Origin: Aptenodytes patagonicus
Lineage: Eukaryota; Chordata; Aves; Sphenisciformes; Spheniscidae
Length of the DNA stretch: 64,000 nucleotides
Assembly (NCBI RefSeq): GCF_965638725.1
Contig: NC_134955.1
Coordinates: forward strand, 73,104,069 to 73,168,068
Direction: 5' to 3'
Shown here: positions 48,101 to 59,400 of the stretch, piece by piece
Numbering within the stretch: the first letter of the stretch is position 1
Layout of the letters: each line of letters starts with the position of its first letter
Notes under the pieces: model-generated
Databases searched by the model: none
The model's input: the letters and a program-made list of their open reading frames with translations, nothing else
Told to the model about the DNA's origin: nothing
Position numbers and translations under genes: made by a program

Positions 48101-49207
48101 CCAGGACAGACAGGATGCCCCTGGCCACCAGTGCCACCCTCTTGTGCTCCAGCCTTGCCACCACGCAGTCCTAACTGGGTTGTAACTCAGTTAGAAAAAG
48201 CCCTGCTTCTATAAGGTTACCCTTGGGCTTTCTTTTGTCACCTTTCATCACATTTCCAGGATCTGAGTATTTCCTGGGGAAAAGGTTATGAGTTTTTTCA
48301 AATTCTCCAGGCACGCTTTGGCTGTGGTGAAATATCTGGACATTGTGAATACAGAAGGGAAGACATGTACTCTCTGGATTATTAATTTCCGGGGGAAAGG
48401 AAAAGGTTAATTTAAAAGAATGAAAAAAAAAAAAAAAAGACTCATCCTCAAGCTGAAAAAAGAAAGTGAACAGGAAGAATTTTGGCATTTATGACTCTTG
48501 TTGTCATAGAAACTGAACTTGATATTTCCATAGAGCAATCCATAGAGGTAACAAATACTGTACTTTATATCAGTGATGAATTAAGATCAACTTAAGATTT
48601 CCAATACATTGTCAAGCAGATCAAATACTGGTTTATTTTGTATTGCTAAGGTGTTATCAGAGTCCTTAAAAACCATTGCTGATATATTTAAATGAAACCT
48701 ATCTGGTATTTGCAGGCTATTATTAGAATTTAGAGTGGCTGGGGGAGAGATATTACAATAGCTTAGCAAAAGTTCTCAAATTTCCATCAGAAAAGAGCAT
48801 GTCTTATGGGACACATCTCTTGTTTGCTATCACACAACCTCCTCTGGCACCTGCAGCAATGACCTGCATAGAAAACAGTTCTGTGCAATTCTGTGGATCT
48901 TGAGGGCAGTTTCTGAGACCAAAATGAAAAGGGGACCCAGCGTGAGGGGACTAACCAGTTCTTTGGACACCACAGCTCAGGACCTGCTGGCTTCTCTAAG
49001 GCCTTATATATTAGGTCTTTTGGCAGCTGATATGACAAACATTGCTTGGGTTCCTCGAATTCTAGCTATCTGTGCAGGCCTATTAAAAGTATGTTGGTGC
49101 CACATCCAGGATCTGAGGATTTCAGCTAGTTTAACATATCCCAGTGTGGCTACCGTGTAGCTGAGACCATGAGAGACATATATTAAAGGGCTGTTTTGAC
49201 CATTTTG
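42181..49207. other. Unique sequence, no gene recognised
   Basis: AT-rich sequence predominates. It includes the longest ORF of the window, 229 codons on the plus strand (45398-46087). Its N-terminal third lies in CpG-containing sequence and the rest in AT-rich sequence; no domain or family is recognised and an 67-codon frame overlaps it. A 16-base A run lies at 48423. No LTR, CR1 or RNA gene is identified. Confidence 0.4.
48423..48438. repeat. Poly(A)16 tract
   Basis: This is an uninterrupted run of 16 A on the plus strand. Confidence 0.9.
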
Positions 49208-49653
49208 ATCATAGAATCATAGAATCATTAAGGTTGGAAAAGACCTCTAAGGTCATCGAGTCCAACCGTCAACCCAACACCACCATGCCCACTAAACCAT
49301 GTCCCTAAGCGCCTCATCTACACGTCTTTTAAATACCTCCAGGGATGGGGACTCCACCACTTCCCTGGGCAGCCTCTTCCAATGTTTCACCACTCTTTCA
49401 GTAAAGAAATTTTTCCTCACGTCCAATCTAAACCTCCCCTGGCACAACTTGAGGCCATTTCCTCTCGTCCTATCACTAGTTCCTTGGGAGAAGAGACCGA
49501 CCCCCACCTCGCTACAACCTCCTTTCAGGTAGTTGTAGAGAGCGATGAGGTCTCCCCTCAGCCTCCTCTTCTCCAGGCTAAACAACCCCAGTCCCCTCAG
49601 CCTCTCCTCAGAAGACTTGTTCTCCAGACCCCTCACCAGCCTCGTTGCCCTTC
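49208..49653 (-). mobile_element. CR1 LINE, 5'-truncated 3' end
   Basis: This is a textbook chicken-repeat-1 3' end on the minus strand. It finishes with the tandem tail ATTCTATGATTCTATGAT (reverse complement of 49208-49225). It has the CR1 3' UTR, the C-terminal coding part of ORF2, and a sharp 5' truncation near 49653 after sequence equivalent to 'ggcaacgagg'. CR1 retrotransposes through its own RT/endonuclease and usually inserts as severely 5'-truncated copies without clear target duplication, as here. The frame is uninterrupted over 114 codons, so this copy is comparatively young, though too short to move. Confidence 0.97.
49292..49636 (-). pseudogene. C-terminal fragment of CR1 ORF2 polyprotein
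   Basis: One minus-strand frame of 114 codons ends at TAG (49292-49294). It encodes the C-terminal tail of the CR1 ORF2 protein, beyond the RT catalytic domain. Family hallmarks are [17 protein letters not shown], the RTRGNGLKL stretch, [17 protein letters not shown] and [19 protein letters not shown]. The endonuclease and RT domains are missing because of 5' truncation, so there is no enzymatic activity. The apparent start Met at 49636 is internal and not a true start. The intact frame reflects recent insertion, not selection for a host function. Confidence 0.93.
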
Positions 49654-52600
49654 ATGAAGCATTACCTCCCATGTAGTTACGACTGTAGGACTTCTCCAAA
49701 CATGGGTCTGCTTCAAGGTGAGCACTTCTTTTTAAAAAAAAGAATCACATTTGGTTTTAAAAATTCCAGTAATGGATAACTTATCACAATTCTTTGTACA
49801 TTATTCCTCATTATTTTAATATACAAGCAAGCAAATGGTCTTTATCCTGCAAACTCCAAACTATTCTTAACAAAGATTTATTTAGTTTCATTTCCCATCT
49901 GGATATTTTTTGCCCTTTATTAAGTAAGTTGGAGAATTCTCTGTCAAAGTTAGGTTCCATCTGTTGTTAAAAGTTGGAAATTGTGATCAAAATAGCCCTT
50001 TACCTTTTCTTCTGGTAAGTAAAATATTGGCTTCCTAGACAGTCTTTCATGTCAGGTCTATTTTTCTTTCTTTTTTTGTTGTTGCTGTCCTCATGATTCT
50101 CAGAACCTTCTCCCGTCACATTTTTTAAAATGATCATGTCAGACCTAGGCAAAACATTTTAGCACTGCTCGTATTAACTCAAAACAGAGAGAAAGAAAAA
50201 TGCCTTACACCTACACAATATTTTGGAATTATATAGTTAAGGCTGCCTAGACCGGCCTATGCCCATGGTCAGTAGTGTCTGCTTTCGTGTCTGCTGAATC
50301 CGTAATTCACTGCGTCTTCATCTCGCAGAAGGATTTTCCCATGATGCTGACTTTGGTGCTGCTGCTTCCTTTCCTCATTGCTGCAGTAGCTCATCTCGCC
50401 CTTGCAATCTCTCACTCTCGTCTGTGAGTGAGGATGCAGAAACAGCAGTAAGTGGAAGCAATCTTCTCTCTGCTAATGGGGTAAGTAATCTGACAAACCA
50501 GCATACCCTGACCTCTGGAGGCGGCGGGTGTTGACAGTGCAATCACACGCCTGCTTTGCAGAGGTGCTTCTGCCGCTTGATTTCCGTAGGGGTGGTAATG
50601 GGCAGTAGTTAGTCCGGCTAAAAAGAGTGAGTGGAGCCTCTGTTCTTCCTGCCAACAGTTAGAACATCTGAATTATGAATGAAGATAGTTACATGCTTCC
50701 TATGCTCTTTTATTTAGCTAATACATTAAAAGATTGGAAAGAAAATTTATGTGGGATATGATGAAAGGAAATATACCAATACAGGGAATGTGAAAATACA
50801 CAGGGATGTTTTGTGGGCACTAACGAAGTCACATAAAAGCCTTAGGGAAGATAATGCACTGTTCTAGGCAAGACAATTCTTTGTCCCAAACGTACACTGC
50901 TGAGGATGCTTTCCCTTCCTCCCCCCCATTTAGGAATGCAAACGAAGTGAACAGGCTAAGAGTCTGGGCAATAAGTCCAGAAAATAGTTCTCATTGCCAC
51001 TGAGCATTTAACAGTAGGGACACATACCGTTGGAAGTACCTGGTTCCTTTATTTTTAATTCTCACTTGGTGGAGCTTTTGCAGTGCTTTTTTACAATTCA
51101 GCGTTCCATATATCCTTTTGGTAGATGAGGAGAAGAAACCTCAGTATTCTCATTTGTTCTTAATAAAGTTTGAGAGAAGTATGAGAGACTTTTTAGAATT
51201 TTACCAGAAATCGTTGAAGTCAGATAATAATCAGACCCACCTTTTGTGGAAAGCCACGGTGCTGTCAAGTGCTGTGCTCCCTTCTTGCTCAGGAAGAGGT
51301 CAGTAAATCATGCCACCATCAAGAGTGAAACTAAACAGATGAGAAGCTAAAGACTGCAGCGGGCATGGCAATGCCTGTGAAACATTCAGCTTTCTGGAGC
51401 CTGAAAATACCTACAGGATTTTCTTAGAGAGCTAAAGTATGTTATATGGTCAGCCACCACGTTAATATTCTGCTTTGATAGCTCTATCGATTGCCGTGCA
51501 GCTGCTAAGAGTCCTGTCCCAATGCACAGAACTTGTTTATAATTTATGTAAACCACATAGATTTATACTGCTGCTAATTCTGTGGCTTACTGACCCAAGC
51601 AGCCTTTGGGAGTGGTACACCTCTGTTTCCTCCTCTGCCCTTACTGTGTACATATATCCTGTCCATTTACACACTGTCCATTTACATATTTTCCTGGAAA
51701 TTTATTCATACGTTTTTCATATAACGTGAACCACAAAGCTGGAAAGAAATATGTGATGCTGAAGTGCTAATACATTTCCATGCCTTGGTTTTGAGTGCAT
51801 TTCCCAGAGAATACAGAGGCAATTGTTAATGTCATGTCTGATTTCCTTTCTGGAGATGGAAGACGGAGAAAGATTTACTAGAAGTATTCTTTTCCGTGCC
51901 AAGAGAACGGATACACATTAGTAAGCCGACAGAAAAGATGAATCCTCTTCTGCCACTGCTGCTGTCCACTCTCCAATCTTCCTTTATAATTAATTAGCTG
52001 TCAGATCTGCTAAAACTCAAATAACGGATTACTGGGATTCAAGGCAAATTGGCCCTGAAATTAAGACCCAAGATTGAGTTGGTCCTCTTCCTGACCTTGC
52101 AACTCTTGTTATTGATTTTGGGTAATTTCCGCCAGTTTAGGAAAAACAAGAATAAAGTAGAAGCAACAAAGAAGCTTTTTAAGAGTCTTTGTGTGAGGTG
52201 TTTTATGATTTCAAAGATTTGGTACCTATGGCTGTGAGCTCTCTTAACTACTTAAGTACATTAACTGAAATATTTAGTGCTCATCTGTTTCTAAGATTCA
52301 AACTGAAAATAAGGACCTAGATCAATTGTTTGTCCCTACAATAAATCATAGAGTAAAATATAATTTAAATAACTTAACTGAATTAATAAAACTACTGAAT
52401 TGCATAGCTTAACTCAATTTCCAAGACCTTATTAAAGCTGAAGACAACTATGGAAAAATACCTCAGATTTAGGTGTACTGTTGCAGTAACTGGCATAATC
52501 ACCTTTATTACAGGACAAAATAATGTATTAAACTTGTATTTCTTTAATTAATCTCTGTCAGTCTTTTGGTAACTACCTTAAAACTTCAATTGGATTTTAA

Positions 52601-54486
52601 GGATCCCACAGCTCTTCTGATGTAGCACAAGCCTGATGTTTGGTCTGAGATGTACTTTTTCTGGGACGTATATTCCATTGAAGCTAACTTGCTCCTATGA
52701 CTGATGACACTTTGGGGGAAGACGGAGGCACTGGTCCCTCCGCTCATTTGAGCTGGGGACTCACCACGGTCCCATTTATACCCTTCGACTGCCCCAGGCT
52801 GGCTGTAATGCCTTCATGCTTCTTCTGTCCTGCTAATAGACTGCTACTGGAAATGTTTCCTAGACAAGGGTGACATAAAACACGGCGTTTTTCAGATAAT
52901 AGGACATCCACTGATGGAAAACAAAGTGCCCAGTGCTCACAGAGGAAGCCTGGCTGAAGCAGCGATGGATTTTCTGATGAGAGTCTGAATCAATCGGCTT
53001 CAGTGTTCTCCCAATAATTTGGAAACCTAGGTGCTATACCGAAGACCTCTGATGTAACACACCCGAAATTCGTTATAATTCATGGGCATTGCTTTTGTGG
53101 AACTGCAAAAGAACATGAATAAATCTTGATGTGGGCAGAATATCCAAAATACAATACTTCACCTATTGGTGTGGCTTATAGAGGATAACAGGAGAACCTT
53201 GTGCAGTTCCAGGCAAAGCTGAATTTTCAGAGCCTATAGATTAGTTAGGACGCATGAGTATGTCAGAAACACTGTGTTCGCACGTCCTGATGAATTATCG
53301 CTCATTCGTAAAAGCTTTCCATCAGACACATTTTTACTTGAACCACCTTTCTCAGGAAAATAGAGTTACCTCTATGGTAACACTACACGTAGTGGTTTAC
53401 ATTTTTATTTTGTGAAGAACTGAATTTACCTTGTAAAACATACTGCCTCCTACAAGTGTATTCTGCTTGCATTAAAGCACAGAAAGCCAAGAGGAGCACT
53501 GGATTAACATTCTCTTATCTGTTATCACAGGATAACTTTGTCTATCCCACGTTCAGCTGGCTGAGACTGTCTCTCCAGACACAGTTGCTCTGGAGATGTG
53601 CACAGCCTGCCTGGGAGAGGGCTGGGAGTGAGGGATGCTGCACTGTGCAACGGGCTGACCATAGCTGCCCCTTCCCCGCGGCTGGCAGAGGGGCACCGGC
53701 ATGGCCGGGGCAGCCCCTGCAGCCCCCCGAGCCCGGGGACACCGGCACGAGCAGCACAAACCAGTGAAAACCCCGAACAGCACAATGGGGCAGTAAAAGG
53801 GTGCGCTGGAGATGAAGCGAGGGGGTGATAACCAGAGCATCACTGTCACCACGAGCAAGGGGTGACGGCTGAAGAGGTTTGCTGCTTGTGCTGCTAACCT
53901 GAAGAGGGCTTGCACGACTACTTCTTGCTCCCACCATTAGCTGGGCTAATAAAAGATGCTGCATCCTGTCCAAACCCTCAAACCCATTAACAGAAAATAA
54001 TGAGAGATCATTTTCTGACCAGCTCAAAGCATTCAGCGTTTTAAAGAGATGTATGCTAACCGACGTGATGGAAACTAACTGTGGCACTGTAGGACAGGAG
54101 AAGATGCGATTTCATGAATAAATGAAATAGATGAGTGATACTTCCTTAAAAAAAAGGATAAAAATAGAATCTGCGATGTGAAGTTTGAGGCATGAATCTC
54201 GCAGGCTCAGGAGATGTGTCCTGGCAAAGCGAACAGATTGTGATTTTGATCAGGATCGTTTGCACAGGCATCCCTGGAAGTCAGAGAATTAATTCACATG
54301 GGAGAGGAAAAAAAAAAGGATCCTGAATTAACAGAGTGGAAATAACTAGAGGTAATAAGTGTATCTTTAACATCTGTATGGAGGGATATTTCAGTTGTGT
54401 ATTGTATTTGCCTTAAGAGACATCCCTGAAGACTTTTACAAATTATAATGATCTGTTTCAACTATTTTTGTTATTTAAGGAAGATA
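49654..54486. other. Unique sequence, no gene recognised
   Basis: The stretch is mainly AT-rich, with a short GC/CpG-rich patch around 53600-53770. There, long frames occur on both strands (181 codons on the minus strand at 53542-54087, a chance-type ORF). A plus-strand frame in this patch follows a reasonable acceptor (GTTATCACAG at 53530) and ends at 53767, but no family is recognised. Confidence 0.45.
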
Positions 54487-54506
54487 TAAATAAATAAATA
54501 AATAAA
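54487..54506. repeat. (TAAA)5 simple repeat
   Basis: Five uninterrupted TAAA units lie in AT-rich DNA. Confidence 0.9.
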
Positions 54507-57500
54507 ATTATTATTTCCTCTATTTTTTTCCTTTTCTCACATTTGGAAGTTTCACCAGTGGTTACAAATATAGGTCTTTTCCTGGAGAGGGATCAGACTC
54601 CCTCAGCTCCTAAATGAGTCATGAGTCCAATTTCAATGCTCTGTGCAGAACTAACTGATAGACGGGCAGCACACTGCCTCTGGGGGCTGGGGGGGATCAG
54701 CATGGGCTGGAGGCACCCATGTGCCCTGGGGATGGACCAGCTTGACCCCACCTGTCCCTGGTGGATGCTTGTCTCCCCTGGCCTTTCCCCATAAGGAAGG
54801 CGTTCACGATGTCCCTCAGGAGCCTGCTCCTGTGTTCAGCTGTCCCGGCCATTGGCAAGAGCTACCAGCTCAGTCGCGTCTCCTTGCTGCATCTGAGCCC
54901 ACAGACCAGGAAGACAGAGCTGCCTCTCCATTTCCATAACACAGTGCACACTGCCATCATCCCTCCTGCCACCTTCTCTTTTCCAGCCACAACAGCCACA
55001 CATCTTCCGTTCTTTCACCACAGCTCATGTTTCTCGTATCTCTGATTTGCCTTATCCCCTCCTCTGGTACCCTAATTGGCTTAGAAATACACAGATGCAG
55101 GTAAGGCAAGTAAATATCACAAACCAAAGAAATATTTTAAACTAAGAACGTCAGGAAATGTATTCAAGGAATTGATCCGAGTCAAAGAGAAACCGTCATG
55201 TGAATACTGAATCCGCAATAAATCTCACTGCTTCTTTGTGTGTGCCAGGAATAACCTCTTTCCCTTCCTGTGAACAGTGCAATCTGACCTGCCTGGTGCT
55301 TGAATGGGGAATCACTTGGGCTTCCATCTAAAAAGTCTTTCTTTGGGGAAAATGCAGTTTGGGCAGAATGCAGGTTCCTACAAGTTCAAGCCAGGATTCA
55401 GCAAAAGCTCCAGTAAAAGCAGTCTCAAAATTCCTGCTGATATTCCAGAGAAACTCCTTTAGGTGAACAAACCGTTGCTTCCCCCCCAGTCAGCGTTTCT
55501 GGTGCTAAGCCTGGCACATCAAGGCACAGCTCACGCCCCAACCAGTCTGGAGCTCACAGCTTCATCCCTCCACCTAAATCTCTCGGTGAGCTGGTTTGGG
55601 AGGTGGCTCCGAGCTCACCAGGAGTAAACAGTGAGCAGAGCTCAACCCAGAGCAGGGTGAGCGGCAACATCAAACCGCAGCAAAGGAGGCACCGCTTCAA
55701 ACTCCACTTCACTGAACTGTGGAACATCAAACATTGCTGATGTTAAAAGCAGCATTTGCCTCAAAAGCTGACTTAATCCTCATGGAAGAAGAATCTGTTG
55801 GAGGTTACTTAATGCATAAACACGTCTTTGGCCTCAGAGACCTTCATGGCACAGGTTACTGAAGGCTGGGGTAATGCTCATTTGCTCTGCTCCCTTCCTG
55901 GGGTGTCCCAGACTGGCTGTCTCAGGCTCCAGCTGTGTGTGATCACTCTCCTGTTCACACCAGGACTCTTTCACCCAAAAACCCAGGAAGGGCAGCAATC
56001 ATCTTGGTGGTATTTTTTTGGCAGCAGAGGAATCTTTCCACAAGCAGCCAGTGCTTTCTCCCAGTAAAAGGACCCATCATAACTATTTACTGGGAAAAGC
56101 CTCATTCAGCTTCCAGTCCAGTGCAGTCTGCACCTCTAAACCCCCCTTAACCTTTTTTTTCTCCATTACCATCTAGAGCAAAGTAGTATTTCATTAATAT
56201 TAGTATTAGAGGCAATTACATCTAACTCCTTAGAAGTGCTTCCTCGCTTGTCTCTCCAGCCCATGCTGATGCCGAGAAAATACCAAGCTCTCAAAATATT
56301 ATTTGTTTTCAGTGTTTAAATACATCATTGCCTTTAACTCCTAAGACCCTTTGGTGTGGTGATCTTGGTTTTCAAAGCTAGAAATTAAAAATTCCTTGAC
56401 ATCACCAGTTACCTAATTACATCTTCTCCAGCTCTTTTCAATGGCTTATACCAGAGACTTACTATGCACAGAGCTATGCTGTTACCGTGCTGTATACAAC
56501 ATATATACAGCACAGATATCAGAAAGATAATATAGGAAGATTTATATAAAAATGTAGAATACTGGCAAGTATACATCTCAGAACAGTCTTGTTTGTTTTG
56601 AGCTTGTAGAGAACAATCGAAAGTTTACTACAAATAATAAGAGCTGGAACATGACTGAGATGAGAAACAAATACAAAGACTGTGTTTGTTTACAACACAT
56701 TTAAGAAAATCCCTGCATTTCCAGCCATTCCAGCTGTATGACAGAGTTCATGACTCCTTTACTGGTATAAGTCTTTGTGAGGTCACGCTGGAACTGGATC
56801 ACTGAGATAACCCAACGTAAAAAAAATAATAACTCTCTTCCTTTTCAGTTCAGGTCTTTTTATAGGTCTACAAATCTCTGCACTGGCAGTATGTCAGTGA
56901 CACATAAATGGAGGCAGGAATGGGCGCTAAGAGATGAAGTAAGGAGAAGGAAGAGGACTGTAAATAAGCTCTGCCACTGAAGAAAATGTTTGTAAAAGCA
57001 GTCTCTGAAAGAGGTAACCAGTCTCTCCCAACAACCAATTCCTTATATATATTATTTTTTAAATTAAAGATGTCATTGCTTAACCGAAGCATTCACTTCT
57101 TGCCGGCTCATACTGAAGGGGTTTTTTTCAGGAAGACAAAGTAAGTCCCACACTGCATCATCATTCTTGCCTTTGCTAGGATGTACATCCCTCTTTGCCT
57201 TCTAAACGCATGCTCATGTTCAGGAAAAGATAAGAACTTACTGAAAAGGCTAAGTTTTCTCTGAGATCTGTTTTCTGGAGATTAAGTTTATATCTACAAT
57301 AAACTAGTATAATGTTCAAAGTTTGTGTTCTCTGGGCACATTTTGGTTTTATGACATTTGAATGACCATGGCCTAACTGTACTCTTTACCATATGTAATA
57401 CATTTACAACTTGCAATTTAGTATTTTATTAAAGGTATCAGGTTCACTATTCTCAGTAACTGCTGCTAGCATTTCCCCCCCCCCCTTTAAAGTATATCAT

Positions 57501-58479
57501 AAAAGAAAATAGAATTGAAATTAAAACAATACAGAAGTTATAAAAGCCTCTATAAATATATTCTGTATTTCTATGGCTATTACCTCATTTTGCACTTCAG
57601 ACTTATCTTTGGGTGACAGGAAGCTGAAATCCTGAAATGGTTTAATTAGGTTGAAAATCTTATTTAATAAAGTTCTGCTGAAGAAATATAAGCAAATGTT
57701 ATTAACTTCCACAAGAATCAGACATATGAAGTCAATGGTGAATTTTACTTTGCAAATTACAACCATGTATAAAAATGTAACTGACAGATAGAAGAATAAC
57801 TGCAACCATTTTTTTGCATCATTTTTGAGGTTGCCCCAAAGAGTCCCTCCACCCCCGAAAAGAACTTTTGCAAAGAAATCTGTATATTCACCCGTTCCAG
57901 ACTGAGTATAATGAATGACAGTCATTGCCTTGACAACATGCATATTAACACAGCACCCAGACACGCTCTGGTAAAACAGACCTGACTGATGAAAGGCACA
58001 GCAAGCTCTAATTTGGAGTCCACAGAAGCACATGGAATGGTGGCAATGCAAACCACTGAAAATTTCAGCATTAAAAAGAAAAACAGCCCACCAAAACCCC
58101 CAAATACTTCACTGGATTAAGTGGTTTTTGAAGAGGCTGCCAGCCCCAGTGTTTGTGCACAGCATGGAAAAGAGGACAATGATGTAGTTTAAAGGAATTC
58201 TTCACATGAGCAATACACAGCACTGGAGCAGAAGGCGACTGGGCCGCCAGCCTGAAAGCAAACGGGATGTTCACTCCTCCCGAGATGGGCAAAGTTGTGC
58301 ACACCAGTGTAGTGCCAAAGAAGAACCAAAGGCAATGGCAGGTAAACAGGTGAAACATTTCTTTCATTGTGGTCATAGAACCAATTCAAGAGAATACATT
58401 GAAAATGATTTTGTAACTTACAAATAGAAAGATATGGTTTCAATTATTTTTCCTGAGATGTACCCCCTTGCACTGATCT
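54507..58479. other. Unique sequence, no gene recognised
   Basis: It includes GC-richer sequence at 54660-55060 and an AT-rich part at 56150-57500 with a C11 run at 57475. A 176-codon minus-strand frame (57521-58051) is hydrophobic in its middle and ends in a hydrophilic part (SPKDKSEVQNEV). I do not recognise it. It and the 101-codon minus-strand frame just upstream (58071-58376) could be neighbours by chance. Confidence 0.4.
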
Positions 58480-58615
58480 CTGCTGGAGCTCATTTGCCAC
58501 CTTTTTCCCTCACACAGAGTTTGGGGAGGTCCTTCTGGGGTTCCTTGCCATTGGTGCAGCATCCGAGTATCCAAAAGAGCTTAGTATTGTCTGCAAAGTC
58601 GGCAAAAACTAGAAG
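58480..58615 (-). mobile_element. CR1/L3-like LINE relic with decayed RT motif
   Basis: On the minus strand this block translates to ...FADFADNTKLFWILGCC followed by KEPQKDLPKL. It matches the CR1-type reverse-transcriptase stretch FADDTKL...(L)QKDLxxL that includes the catalytic Asp pair of RT domain C. Here the second Asp is Asn, and the surrounding frame holds only about 60 codons. It is an old inactive fragment. It lies head-to-head with the plus-strand relic at 58850, so it is a separate insertion. Confidence 0.6.
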
Positions 58616-58849
58616 AAGTAGGCTCAAAATAGAACAAAATGAAGATCGCAGGAACAGAAGCCCATCAGTCAGCATAAGAAGGGTAAAGAAAGTTCACATG
58701 CCATAAGAGTCAACAGCATGCCTGCAACACAACAGGCTACGAAGAAGGTGCAAAATTTATGGGGACTGATGAATTATACAGAAACATTTGTCCCTTGTCT
58801 GCCAGTCTCCTAGAAACCATTTCTAGGCAGAAGAGGTACAAAACAGTCT

Positions 58850-59400
58850 TTGGGCACATCCAGCACAGATTTTTGAAGACAAATCGTAACTGGCCAATGT
58901 GATTGCCTCCTACGGTGAAAAGGTTCTGTGGATGAGAGGAGAGCAGCAGATTGTCACTACCTGTGAGGTTAGCAAGGCTTTTGGCACAATCTCATAGCAG
59001 GCTTATAAGCCAAACTGGTGAAATACGGGCTGGAGGGGTGGGTGGAGAGGGGTGAAACACCAGGGTGACAGGGCAGTGCTCGGTGGTGTGAAGTCTTCAA
59101 AGTTCAACAAGGAGAAATGCAGTTTTACACCTGGGTTGGAACAACCCCATGCAACAGGACAGCAGAAGAGAAGGAGAAGGAGGGATTTAATTACTGTCTT
59201 CAGTTACCTGAAGGGTAGTTATGGAGAAGACAGACCCAGACTCTTGCCAGATGTGCACTGTGAAAGGTAAAGAGGCAGGGGACACAAGCTGCAAGAAGGG
59301 AAACTTGAACTAGTTGTAAGGAAAACAATGCTTTGCCATGGGAGTAGCTAAGCAAGTTACCCAGATAGGGACTGTCAAGGGTGAGGATTTGTGTGCCACA
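58850..59400 (+). mobile_element. Old CR1 LINE relic (RT to C-terminal ORF2)
   Basis: Plus-strand landmarks appear in CR1 order. 'aactggccaatgtgattgcc' (about 58889) corresponds to the LTNLIAF-like stretch. Next come 'gtggatgagaggagagcagcag' and 'gcaaggcttttggcacaatctc' (the SKAFDTVS-like stretch), then 'ttcaacaaggagaaatgcag' and 'cacctgggttggaacaaccc' (the FNKAKCKVLHLG-like stretch). Last is 'cagttacctgaagggtag' (the YNYLKG-like stretch). Frames are interrupted and part of the element between the RT and LHLG stretches is missing. It is older than the copy at 49208 and inactive. Confidence 0.75.

Noticed and set aside
49299-49657. Plus-strand ORFs of 77 and 91 codons
   Set aside because: They are antisense shadows of the CR1 ORF2 tail on the minus strand.
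53542-54087. 181-codon minus-strand ORF
   Set aside because: It lies in a GC-rich patch with long frames on both strands, and no domain or family resemblance is visible.
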